From assembly GCA_902794535.1 (NCBI GenBank), contig CADBHQ010000004.1, positions 1 to 64,000 of the forward strand: a DNA stretch of 64,000 bases, in the 5' to 3' direction. The DNA comes from Fibrobacter succinogenes. Lineage in GTDB: Bacteria > Fibrobacterota > Fibrobacteria > Fibrobacterales > Fibrobacteraceae. The notes beneath the pieces were generated by a model. That model worked only from the letters and a program-made list of their open reading frames with translations. It had not been told where the DNA came from and did not search any database. Shown in pieces: positions 1 through 6,931 of this stretch (the stretch's first letter is position 1; the number at the start of each line of letters is the position of its first letter). Both the position numbers and the translations under genes were made by a program.

Positions 1-555
1 AAAATCACCTTGATTCTTTTATCACTTCTTCTAGGAGTCTCTATGGCAGCAGAAAAGAAAATCCTCGTCGTTTACTATTCCCGTGCCGATGAAAACTACA
101 CCGTCGGGAACATTTCCAAGGGCAATACCGAAATCATTGCCGAGATGATCGCGAAAAAGACGGGCGGCACGCTCCTGCATGTGGAGCCTGCGAAGGAATA
201 CCCCAAGGGCTACGACGACTGCATCAACGTGGCCAAGAAGGAACTTGCGCAGGACGCGCGCCCGGCCATCAAGCAGGTGAACGTGAACCCCGAAGAATTT
301 GACGAAATCTACGTCGGCTACCCGGTGTGGTGGGGCGAAATGCCCATGCCCATGTTCACCTTCTTCGAAAAGTATAACCTGAAGGGCAAGACGATTCACC
401 CGTTCGTGACCCACGAAGGTAGCGGCCTCTCGGGTGTTGCGCGCCTCAAGAAGGTGACCGGCGCGAATGTGACCCCCGGCCTCGCCATCTTCGGACACGT
501 GGCCCAGAACGAACGCGACAAGGCCCAGAAAGAAGTCGACAAGTGGGTGAAGTAG
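1..555 (+). CDS. Exported flavodoxin, 5' end cut by window edge
   Basis: Flavodoxin-like FMN protein for low-potential electron transfer. The frame is open at base 1, and the true start lies upstream: the first residues (KITLILLSLLLGVSMAAEKK) match the N-terminus of the complete paralogue at 6371-6931. The fold signature YYSRADEN followed by KGNTE (phosphate-binding loop region) and the YPVWWGEMP loop are visible. The hydrophobic N-terminus ending in SMA-AEK looks like a cleavable signal peptide. Codon-by-codon comparison with the paralogue shows mostly synonymous or conservative changes there, so it is probably translated rather than leader DNA. That would place this flavodoxin outside the cytoplasm, which is inferred. 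The last 36 coding bases are repeated exactly at 1525-1563. Family call is firm; partner and location are not. Confidence 0.85.
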   Translation, partial: KITLILLSLLLGVSMAAEKKILVVYYSRADENYTVGNISKGNTEIIAEMIAKKTGGTLLHVEPAKEYPKGYDDCINVAKKELAQDARPAIKQVNVNPEEFDEIYVGYPVWWGEMPMPMFTFFEKYNLKGKTIHPFVTHEGSGLSGVARLKKVTGANVTPGLAIFGHVAQNERDKAQKEVDKWVK

Positions 556-558
556 GCT
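520..558 (+). repeat. 39-bp direct repeat, left copy
   Basis: The final 36 bases of the flavodoxin gene including its TAG stop, plus GCT, recur without mismatch at 1525-1563. The two copies are 1005 bp apart and bracket the GNAT toxin-antitoxin pair. The bases flanking the two copies differ (C versus A before, T versus A after), so the repeat boundary is sharp. This looks like the scar of an insertion into the gene's 3' end that rebuilt the end of the reading frame. Confidence 0.95.
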
Positions 559-564
559 TGCGCC

Positions 565-1173
565 TTAGTTAGAATCGTCAGTCTGCTTTCTTTTCAGTTC
601 AATTAAATCGAAATACATCAGACGGCTGTTCAAGGGCCTGTCAGGACCGAGTCCCCGGAATTCGCGTTCTTGTTCTTCGGTGCTGAACAGGAATTTGAAC
701 TCGTTGTTCTGGTAAAACTTGAGATTTCGTTCCTTGTTGTAGGAATCTACCAGCAAAAAACGGCAACCGGTCTTGTTGAGCGGGTCGACGAACCATGCCT
801 TTATAAAACTCAGGACGTCGCTCCCCAGATGTTTGCTCTGAAAATCAAGGCTTATGCCGAGTCTGCCTATCATGACGGCCGGATAGCTGCTGTATATCTT
901 TTCGCGAGGGATGTTTTTCTCAATCTTTCTTTTGCGAGATCCGGGAATTTTCTTGATGCTGTCATTGGAAAGAGTGAAAACCGCCACCAGTTGTGCCGGG
1001 TCATCAACAAGGGAGAAACAATAATTCTTGCAAAGCAATTCGTCGCTCTGCAAAAAAGCGTCTTTTGTGAAGAAATCGTCCAAGTCGTTGTCCCCGCACT
1101 TGAATGATTTGCATAGGGCGGCCTTGCCTTGAGTGTAGAACCCAAAGCGGCAATTCTGTTGGAGAATGTTCAT
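565..1173 (-). CDS. GNAT-fold acetyltransferase, probable type II toxin
   Basis: A 202-residue GNAT-family N-acetyltransferase. The acetyl-CoA pyrophosphate loop is visible around residues 105-120 (RLGISLDFQSKHLGSDVL, the Q-x-x-x-L-G-S form of the Q/RxxGxG/A motif), preceded by the beta-4 strand and followed by a helix. GNAT toxins of this size (TacT/AtaT group) acetylate aminoacyl-tRNA and are paired with a small antitoxin encoded just upstream. Here a 55-residue gene ends in a TAATG overlap with this start, which supports translational coupling and a toxin role. The stop lies 9 bp from the stop of the convergent flavodoxin. Toxicity and substrate are inferred. Confidence 0.75.
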   Translation of the reverse strand: MNILQQNCRFGFYTQGKAALCKSFKCGDNDLDDFFTKDAFLQSDELLCKNYCFSLVDDPAQLVAVFTLSNDSIKKIPGSRKRKIEKNIPREKIYSSYPAVMIGRLGISLDFQSKHLGSDVLSFIKAWFVDPLNKTGCRFLLVDSYNKERNLKFYQNNEFKFLFSTEEQEREFRGLGPDRPLNSRLMYFDLIELKRKQTDDSN

Positions 1174-1340
1174 TACTTAAATTCTCTAAAATCGGCCTTG
1201 GAGAGAATGTCCCTGGCCTGTTCAATTTGCTTGGAGAAATCGATGGAACCGCGACGCTTTTCGCTTTCTTCCATCATGAGGTCAAACCTGTCCGACGCTT
1301 CGCCGGTCAGTATCGGTACTGATGCAATAGCTAGTGCCAT
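1173..1340 (-). CDS. Small putative antitoxin (55 aa) of the GNAT module
   Basis: A 55-residue ORF beginning MALAIASVPILTGEASDRFD and ending in DFREFK. It has a strong ribosome binding site (GGAGG six bases before the ATG), and its TAA overlaps the ATG of the GNAT gene by one base. The middle is charged and probably helical (MMEESEKRR, then a helix around residues 34-48). GNAT toxins usually pair with DUF1778-type ribbon-helix-helix antitoxins of about 90 residues. I do not recognise that fold here, so this may be a shorter, different antitoxin. Gene status is well supported by the ribosome binding site and coupling; function is inferred from position. Confidence 0.65.
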   Translation of the reverse strand: MALAIASVPILTGEASDRFDLMMEESEKRRGSIDFSKQIEQARDILSKADFREFK

Positions 1341-1524
1341 GATGACCTCCATTGTTGAATTGAACTATAGTCAATATACATTTTTCCTCGTGCTGGTGCA
1401 AGTGGTGAAACTTGAGTCAATTGGCTTATTTGAGGAAAATGAAGCCTTTTGACCATGCAAGAGCAAAAATATTTTTTTAGAGTGTCATAAAATGACAAAA
1501 TGAAAAAGAAACGAGTTTTTTATA

Positions 1525-1563
1525 AAGGCCCAGAAAGAAGTCGACAAGTGGGTGAAGTAGGCT
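1525..1563 (+). repeat. 39-bp direct repeat, right copy
   Basis: Exact copy of 520-558, here without the rest of the flavodoxin gene. It ends 28 bp before the stop of the ATPase gene on the other strand. The 185 bp between the antitoxin start (1340) and this copy hold the presumed promoter of the toxin-antitoxin pair and no gene. No integrase or transposase lies between the two copies. Confidence 0.95.
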
Positions 1564-1591
1564 ACTGTTCGCAACAAAGTATCTTGCCAAC

Positions 1592-2887
1592 TCAAATGCA
1601 GAATACCGCATAGCAGGGAATAGAGAGTATTCCGTCGGTGTTCCCGAAATTCTTCTTGGAAATTCGGATGGCGTTTTCACAGTTGAATTGCTTGCGAAAC
1701 ATCGTGAGGCTGGTTGATTTTGTGTGGCGTCCCTTCTTGACCTCGACGGGAATTATCTTGTCCTGAATTTGCAAGACGAAGTCGACCTCGGCTGTATTCT
1801 TGTTCTTCCAGTAGAAAAGCCTGTGCCCGTTTGTTGCAAGGGCCTGCGCTACATAGTTTTCGGTTAGCCCGCCCATGAATCCGTTGTCGGGTTCGTTTTC
1901 GGACAGTATGACTTGCGACGCCATCCCGGATTTAAGGGTGAGCAGCCCGACGTCTCCCATGTAGATTTTGAAGTCGGACATGTTCACGTAGGCGGCCAGC
2001 GGCATGAATCCGTTGTCGATGAGTTCGCATTTGACGATAAGCCCTGCGAACGTAAGCCAATCCAGGGATTCTCCGAAGATGGTCGCCGTTCCGCCGCGCT
2101 GGACCAGCTTGTATTGGAACTTTCGGTTTTCTTTGGCAAGCTGTACGGGAATTGAATTGAAGCACCCGCGAATTTTTACGGCTTGGGCTGGCGAGGCGTA
2201 TTTCGCCATGTCGGCGGAGTATTCGTTCAGAATGCGGTTCTGGATTTCGGTCGGGAGAACGATGCTCCCCGTGTCGATGAAGTTCTGCACAACGGCGGGC
2301 ATTCCGCCGAGAATCAGATACTGCTTGTATCGTTCAATGGCCTTGTTGTGGATAGGGTCTTCTAGCGGAATGAAAGTTGTGCAGTGCTCCCGGATTGTCT
2401 TGGCGAGCGTTTCATCGCCGCATGCCCAGAGAAATTCCTCGAAGTCTAGCGGGAAAAGAGTCAGTTCATGAACCTTGCCGACGGGGAAGGAGAATTTTTC
2501 GCGGTTGATGGCTACTCCGAGCAAGCTTCCTGCCGCCGCAACGGCGTATTCTGGAGCGTCTTCGCAGAACATTTTGAGCGACATCAGCGCCCTTTCGGAA
2601 CATTGGATCTCGTCAAGGATGATGAGTGTCTTGTGGGGCTTGATCGGGGTCTGGAAAACGGTTTCGAGCGCGTGGACGACTTTTTGCGGGGTAATGTCGC
2701 CATTGAACATTTCTGCAATGGAAACCTGTGTTTCCAGGTTCACGTGAACCATGTTTTCAAAACGGGTGGTCCCCAGCCATTCCAGAAGGAAGGACTTGCC
2801 TACCTGGCGGGCTCCTTGCAGTAGGAGGGGCATCCTTTTAGGGTTGTCGGCCCATTGGAGCAGTTTTTCTTCAATTTTGCGCTTCAT
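1592..2887 (-). CDS. AAA-family ATPase with DUF4143 domain
   Basis: A 431-residue protein of the common AAA_14/DUF4143 architecture. The Walker A motif (LLLQGARQVGKSFLL) is near residue 22-36 and Walker B (LIILDEIQ) near residue 87-94. The C-terminal DUF4143 region contains EVDFVLQIQDKIIPVEVKKG, which resembles a PD-(D/E)XK core (D, then E-V-K). I chose the ATG at 2887 because MKRKIEEKLLQWADNPKRMP is the usual family start; an upstream ATG at 2923 would add 12 atypical residues. The molecular role of this family is not established. It is abundant and often paralogous in Fibrobacter-like and Bacteroidetes genomes. It is a single gene with no obvious operon partners. Confidence 0.85.
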   Translation of the reverse strand: MKRKIEEKLLQWADNPKRMPLLLQGARQVGKSFLLEWLGTTRFENMVHVNLETQVSIAEMFNGDITPQKVVHALETVFQTPIKPHKTLIILDEIQCSERALMSLKMFCEDAPEYAVAAAGSLLGVAINREKFSFPVGKVHELTLFPLDFEEFLWACGDETLAKTIREHCTTFIPLEDPIHNKAIERYKQYLILGGMPAVVQNFIDTGSIVLPTEIQNRILNEYSADMAKYASPAQAVKIRGCFNSIPVQLAKENRKFQYKLVQRGGTATIFGESLDWLTFAGLIVKCELIDNGFMPLAAYVNMSDFKIYMGDVGLLTLKSGMASQVILSENEPDNGFMGGLTENYVAQALATNGHRLFYWKNKNTAEVDFVLQIQDKIIPVEVKKGRHTKSTSLTMFRKQFNCENAIRISKKNFGNTDGILSIPCYAVFCI

Positions 2888-3004
2888 ACGCCAAAATATA
2901 ACTAAAAAGTGTGGAAAAATCAAAAATTTATGACAATTTTACACTTTTTTTGTTTAGAATGGGCTTTTTGCCGGAGGGTATTCTTGTTTCCTAAATTTTA
3001 CAAT

Positions 3005-3013
3005 GGGGGGGGG
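3005..3013 (+). repeat. Poly-G tract of nine
   Basis: Nine consecutive G residues lie 64 bp upstream of the FISUMP lipoprotein start, in its presumed promoter region. Homopolymer G tracts of this length can slip during replication and switch promoter spacing, but nothing here proves that. Confidence 0.8.
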
Positions 3014-3076
3014 TATGGACTTTGGCAGGGGCATTACCTATATTTAACAAGATAAACTATAGACGGGGATGTTTTT

Positions 3077-4249
3077 ATGAGAAAGTCTTTCCAGCGTGTC
3101 ATTGCGACCCTGAACTTGTTTCAGGGGAAGCAATCTCTAACCATCTTCTTGTTGGCGGCAATATTTGCCCTGACCGCCTGCGATGACTCTTCGTCGGCGG
3201 GTGGTGACGATAATGAAACATCCGCTGTTGAATCGTCTTCAAGCGTAAAGGACTCTGATTCCACCGAAGAGTCATCCTCTTCGATTGACAAGAAGTCTTC
3301 GGGTAACGAAACCAAAGACAAGTCTTCCAGTAGTGTCAAGGGATCTGAACCTGTCGAAGTATCAAGTAGTTCCGTGAAAGAAACAAAGAATTCATCTGAC
3401 TCCAAGAGCTCCAGTTCCGTAAAGACAGGTGATTCTTCTAGTAGTAACAAGGGTAAGTCCAGTTCGTCGGTGAACTCGTCATCAAGCAATAAGCAAAGTA
3501 GTAGTTCCGTAAAGTCTTCCAGTTCTTCCATGAAACAATCATCTTCGTCAGTAGCTTCAAGTAGTAGTTTTGTAAGATGGGGCGATCTTCCCCCGAATTT
3601 TTCGTATGGTGAATTTGAATATGAACAGCGTATATACAAGTATCTGACTGTGACAGGAAAAGATACTAATAATAAAGCGGCAACAATCAATGTTATGGCA
3701 GAGAATTTGAATGTTGGTATAATGGTTGATGGTTCTGAGAATCAATCTGACAACTCTAAAGTTGAACGCTACTGCTATAACAATGATACCACAAAATGCC
3801 TAAATTATGGAGGACTTTACCAATGGGCTGAAATGATGGGCTTCAACGATAGTTGTAATACCAAGAGTTGTGCCCATTTGATTCAAGAGAATCATCAGGG
3901 AATTTGCCCAGATGGTTGGCGTTTGCTTACATACAATGACTTTTATATTGTAGTTCACGCAGATGGAAATGATGCGGGTGTGGAAGGTGTTAGATCAACG
4001 GGTTTTGGCGGCCTTAACTATACAGGGTATAGTTTAATTGCCGCTGGATATAATTGGGCGTATGAGTTCTCGGATGTTAACGATTATACGTATTGGTTTT
4101 ATCCTGAAGAATCAAAGAATTATGCCGAAGAAGGTGCTGTTGCCGGATCACAGGGGAAATCATCTACGGGAAATTCTCGATCCGATCAATATAAGACATA
4201 TGGTTTTTCTGTACGTTGTGTACAAGTGAAAAAGCCGGTGAATCGTTAA
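3077..4249 (+). CDS. FISUMP-domain lipoprotein with Ser-rich linker
   Basis: A 390-residue predicted outer-membrane lipoprotein. The signal peptide ends in the lipobox LTAC, with the lipidated Cys at residue 35. A low-complexity Ser/Lys/Asp linker runs from about residue 38 to 168, followed by the FISUMP (Fib_succ_major) domain. Domain hallmarks are MAENLNVG, CYNNDTTKC, YGGLYQWAEMM, CPDGWRLLT and a C-terminal YGFSVRCVQ. The family is lineage-characteristic and of unknown function, probably surface-exposed. The unusually long n-region (residues 8-17, VIATLNLFQG) is encoded by a REP-like palindrome inserted in frame. The next gene follows after 27 bp on the same strand and may be co-transcribed. 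Confidence 0.88.
   Translation: MRKSFQRVIATLNLFQGKQSLTIFLLAAIFALTACDDSSSAGGDDNETSAVESSSSVKDSDSTEESSSSIDKKSSGNETKDKSSSSVKGSEPVEVSSSSVKETKNSSDSKSSSSVKTGDSSSSNKGKSSSSVNSSSSNKQSSSSVKSSSSSMKQSSSSVASSSSFVRWGDLPPNFSYGEFEYEQRIYKYLTVTGKDTNNKAATINVMAENLNVGIMVDGSENQSDNSKVERYCYNNDTTKCLNYGGLYQWAEMMGFNDSCNTKSCAHLIQENHQGICPDGWRLLTYNDFYIVVHADGNDAGVEGVRSTGFGGLNYTGYSLIAAGYNWAYEFSDVNDYTYWFYPEESKNYAEEGAVAGSQGKSSTGNSRSDQYKTYGFSVRCVQVKKPVNR
3108..3126 (+). repeat. REP-like palindrome inside a signal-peptide coding region
   Basis: Seven-base arms CCCTGAA and TTCAGGG enclose a five-base loop. The element lies inside the coding sequence of the FISUMP lipoprotein and keeps the frame open. Preceded by ATTGCGA, it resembles the mobile REP-type palindromes found between genes elsewhere in this window. 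Confidence 0.6.
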
Positions 4250-4276
4250 ATCTCAATATGTTAAAGGGCTTGTAAT

Positions 4277-4717
4277 ATGTCTAAAAAGAATAATAAAAAA
4301 AGAATCGGCGAGTTGAACTACAAAATCGAATCTTTAGAACCTCGCATGATGATGAATGCGGATGTTGTCTTGGAGAACTTTGAGGACAATATATCCAATG
4401 TTTCAACTACAGTTGAAAGTGCCCTGAATGAAGTTGATGATTTGCGGTTGTCCGGACTTGGCTTGAATGAGTCTCTTGATTCTGCTTCTGCATATTTTTC
4501 TGGTGTCGGCTCAAATATACGGTCTTTGGTATATACGGCATTCGAGAACTATAGAGATGCATTGCCCGATGGGACAACATCTGTCCCCTTGGCTGCACTA
4601 GTTTCTGGATTGAACACGAATCTTCCTGGTCAGTTGCCGTCAAATATTGAAAATCCTGTTTTAAGCGCCCCAAATAATGATACACTCAAGCTAGATTTTG
4701 ATGTTCTTGCCGCCTAG
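4277..4717 (+). CDS. Short LEPR-XLL-type protein
   Basis: A 146-residue protein with a basic N-terminus (MSKKNNKKRIGELNYKIESL) followed by the LEPR motif and MMMNAD at residues 23-31. This is the LEPR-XLL signature normally found at the N-terminus of very large surface or adhesin-like proteins. After about 120 further residues rich in Asn, Ser and Asp the frame stops at TLKLDFDVLAA. Directly after the stop come a CACA-rich low-complexity tract and a mosaic repeat, so this could be a gene truncated by repeat insertion rather than a natural short protein. Function unknown. Confidence 0.7.
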   Translation: MSKKNNKKRIGELNYKIESLEPRMMMNADVVLENFEDNISNVSTTVESALNEVDDLRLSGLGLNESLDSASAYFSGVGSNIRSLVYTAFENYRDALPDGTTSVPLAALVSGLNTNLPGQLPSNIENPVLSAPNNDTLKLDFDVLAA

Positions 4718-4727
4718 CGGGATAATT

Positions 4728-4778
4728 CCACACCACACATCCCACACTCCACACTCCACACTACACATTGCACACCCG
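4728..4778 (+). repeat. CACAC/TCCACAC low-complexity tract
   Basis: Irregular tandem copies of a CCACACTCCACACT-type unit lie between the LEPR-XLL gene and the mosaic repeat. Units are only 6-9 bases and vary in sequence, with no spacers. No coding potential was seen. Confidence 0.7.
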
Positions 4779-4783
4779 CTTCT

Positions 4784-4987
4784 GCGTTAGGGGGCGTCGC
4801 ACCGCCACGCGGTGGCGAGACTTGCCGTGGACCCTATCCCCTATCGCTTCGCTCCAGGGTCCAGGGTGACAGAGCGGCAAGGCTCGATGAGCCGAGCGTG
4901 CTCGGCGAGCAGCACCCGACCCGGCCCCTTCGACGCTGGGAGATCCCCGCCTTCGCGGGGATGACAAGTTGGGGCAGGGGAACGCCC
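4784..4987 (+). repeat. Mosaic intergenic repeat, copy A (with two nested inserts)
   Basis: Begins GCGTTAGGGGGCGTCGCAC and ends GGGGAACGCCC. Its backbone matches the reverse complement of 30143-30240, but it carries two extra segments: about 4834-4880 (itself palindromic, GGACCCT...AGGGTCC) and about 4928-4976 (containing a REP palindrome). The 390 bp between 4717 and 5108 contain only this element and the low-complexity tract, with no gene. Confidence 0.8.
4942..4966 (+). repeat. REP-like palindrome nested in the mosaic repeat
   Basis: GATCCCCGC and GCGGGGAT arms around CTTC, followed by GACA. This is the classic bacterial REP form also represented by variants at 23783 and 55861. It sits inside the second extra segment of mosaic repeat copy A. 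Confidence 0.75.
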
Positions 4988-5107
4988 ATAAAGCCGTGAG
5001 GCACCGTTTTCACTATGCGTTTCGCGCATACTGAGCATGAAAAAATGGTATTTTGCGAGGTTTGCGCATTTATTTATATTAAAGGCGTAGAAAAAAAGGA
5101 ATAAACC

Positions 5108-6346
5108 ATGAAACTAGGGACGATTATGACGATGCTTGGTATGGGTGCGGTGCTTGCCGCATGTGACTGCTGCCCGCAGGGCGAGGCAAAGGCGCTTACG
5201 CAGGACAAGGAACTGCGTGCCGTGATGGACAACTTCACGCAGAACGAGGTTCCGGCGGCGACTCCGCTTGTGGAAAAGCGCGAGGTGGAATTGATTCGCC
5301 TGGTGTCGCTTGTGACGCAGCAGTCGGGCGCGCTTTTGCAAGAAGAAGTGGCGACGGCGCTTGCGCAGGGGCTTGCTCCCGAAGAGATTCTCGAGGCGAT
5401 TTACCAGTGCGCCCCTTACACCGGGTTCCCGCGGACGGTGGATGCGGTTGAAATTGCCCGCAGCGTGTTCAAGGCGAAAAACGTGAAGGTGGATGAAAAC
5501 CGTGGGACGGTGACGGCGCAGTTCCGCCTGGAGGCGGGTGCCGACGCGCAGGGGACGCTGTTCGGCCAGACTTTCCGCGACATGGCGAAGAACGGCAAGA
5601 GCGGTATGCCGACCATCAATTACTTCTTGGCGAGCAACTGCTTTGGCGATTACTACACCCGCAAGGGGCTCGACCTGAATACCCGCGAACTCTTGACGAT
5701 GGCGATTCTCGTGAACCTGGGAACGGAGCCGCAGCTCAAGGCGCATATCGGCGCGAACTTGAAGATTCGCACGGCCGAATACGTGGAACAGGCGATTTAC
5801 AACTGCTTGCCGTATTGCGGTTATCCGCGCACGTTGAATGCGCTACGTCTTTTGAAGGAGGCTGCGGCTGAAGGTAGTGTAAAGGTCTCGGCTGTTGAAT
5901 CTGCAAAAGACAACATCGTTAGCGATTCGGTGGAATTTGCAAAGCGGAATAAGTTCGGGATTGGCGTACCCAATGTGAATTACGCCAAATACTTTATCGG
6001 AAATTCATATTTGAATTCTGTTACGGATGCCAAGTCAGGGTTCCCGATGAACAATGTCACGTTTGAACCGGGTTGCCGCAACAACTGGCATATCCATCAT
6101 GCAAAAAAGGGTGGTGGTCAGGTGCTGATTGTAACGGCAGGGAGCGGCTGGTATCAAATTGAGGGACAGGCTCCCGTAAGCCTGAATCCGGGTGATGCCG
6201 TAGTGATCCCTGCGAATGTCAAGCACTGGCACGGTGCAAAGAAAAACTCCTGGTTTAGCCACATCGCGTTCGAAGCCCCCGGCGAAGGCACCAGCAATGA
6301 ATGGCTTGAACCTGTAAGCGACGAAGATTATAGTAAATTACAATAG
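5108..6346 (+). CDS. Lipoprotein with two CMD domains and a cupin domain
   Basis: A 412-residue fusion of two carboxymuconolactone decarboxylase (AhpD/CMD-like) domains and a C-terminal cupin. The N-terminus ends LAAC (Cys 19), a lipobox, so the protein is predicted to be exported and lipid-anchored. CMD domain 1 spans about residues 55-130 (IYQCAPYTGFPRT) and domain 2 about 165-265 (ELLTMAIL, KAHIGANL, IYNCLPYCGYPRT). The cupin spans about 310-405 with metal-ligand motifs WHIHH and HWHGAKK. Such fusions are often encoded beside flavodoxins, as here (the next gene starts 24 bp downstream). The reaction is unknown; a redox or small-molecule role outside the cytoplasm is inferred. Confidence 0.85.
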   Translation: MKLGTIMTMLGMGAVLAACDCCPQGEAKALTQDKELRAVMDNFTQNEVPAATPLVEKREVELIRLVSLVTQQSGALLQEEVATALAQGLAPEEILEAIYQCAPYTGFPRTVDAVEIARSVFKAKNVKVDENRGTVTAQFRLEAGADAQGTLFGQTFRDMAKNGKSGMPTINYFLASNCFGDYYTRKGLDLNTRELLTMAILVNLGTEPQLKAHIGANLKIRTAEYVEQAIYNCLPYCGYPRTLNALRLLKEAAAEGSVKVSAVESAKDNIVSDSVEFAKRNKFGIGVPNVNYAKYFIGNSYLNSVTDAKSGFPMNNVTFEPGCRNNWHIHHAKKGGGQVLIVTAGSGWYQIEGQAPVSLNPGDAVVIPANVKHWHGAKKNSWFSHIAFEAPGEGTSNEWLEPVSDEDYSKLQ

Positions 6347-6370
6347 TAACCTTCACCGCGAGCAACCATT

Positions 6371-6931
6371 ATGAAACGCACAATCCTCATCCTCTTAACT
6401 TTCCTCATAGGAGTCACTATGGCTGCCGAAAAGAAAATCTTGGTCGCGTATTATTCGCGCGCTGACGAAAACTATGGTGTCGGAACGATCACCAAGGGCA
6501 ACACCGAAATCATTGCCGAGATGATTGCGAAAAAGACGGGTGGCACGCTCTTGCACGTGGAACCCGCAAAGGAATACCCCAAGAAATACGACGACTGCAT
6601 CAATGTCGCGAAGAAGGAACTCTCGCAGGATGCTCGCCCGGCGATCAAGCCCGTGAACGTGAATCCCGAGGACTTCGACGAAATCTACATCGGGTATCCG
6701 GTGTGGTGGGGCGAAATGCCGATGCCCATGTTCACCTTCCTCGAGAAGTACAATCTGAAGGGCAAGACGATTCACCCGTTCATGACGCACGAAGGCAGCG
6801 GCCTTTCGGGAGTGCAGCGCCTCAAGAAGGTGACTGGCGCGAACGTGACTGCGGGCCTCGCCATCTACGGGCATGTCGCGCAGAATGAACGCGAAAAAGC
6901 GCAGAAGGAAGTGGACAAGTGGGTAAAATAG
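6371..6931 (+). CDS. Exported flavodoxin (complete paralogue)
   Basis: A 186-residue flavodoxin, a close paralogue of the partial gene at 1-555 (the two proteins differ at few positions). FMN-binding elements are YYSRADEN/KGNTE (residues 27-45) and the YPVWWGEMPMP loop near residues 115-125. The first 19 residues (MKRTILILLTFLIGVTMA) look like a signal peptide. An internal ATG at 6419 preceded by AGGAGTCAC could start a cytoplasmic form, but the upstream codons are conserved at protein level between the paralogues, which favours the full start. It overlaps the following membrane protein gene by 13 bases, so the two are translationally coupled and may work together in electron transfer. Confidence 0.88.
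   Translation: MKRTILILLTFLIGVTMAAEKKILVAYYSRADENYGVGTITKGNTEIIAEMIAKKTGGTLLHVEPAKEYPKKYDDCINVAKKELSQDARPAIKPVNVNPEDFDEIYIGYPVWWGEMPMPMFTFLEKYNLKGKTIHPFMTHEGSGLSGVQRLKKVTGANVTAGLAIYGHVAQNEREKAQKEVDKWVK

Noticed and set aside
3230..3560. Apparent short tandem DNA repeats, CRISPR-like at a glance
   Set aside because: They are Ser codons (TCT, AGT, TCC) of the lipoprotein linker, with no constant repeat or spacer length.
4728..4778. Possible CRISPR array in the CACAC tract
   Set aside because: Units are 6-9 bases, irregular, and lack spacers; low-complexity DNA.
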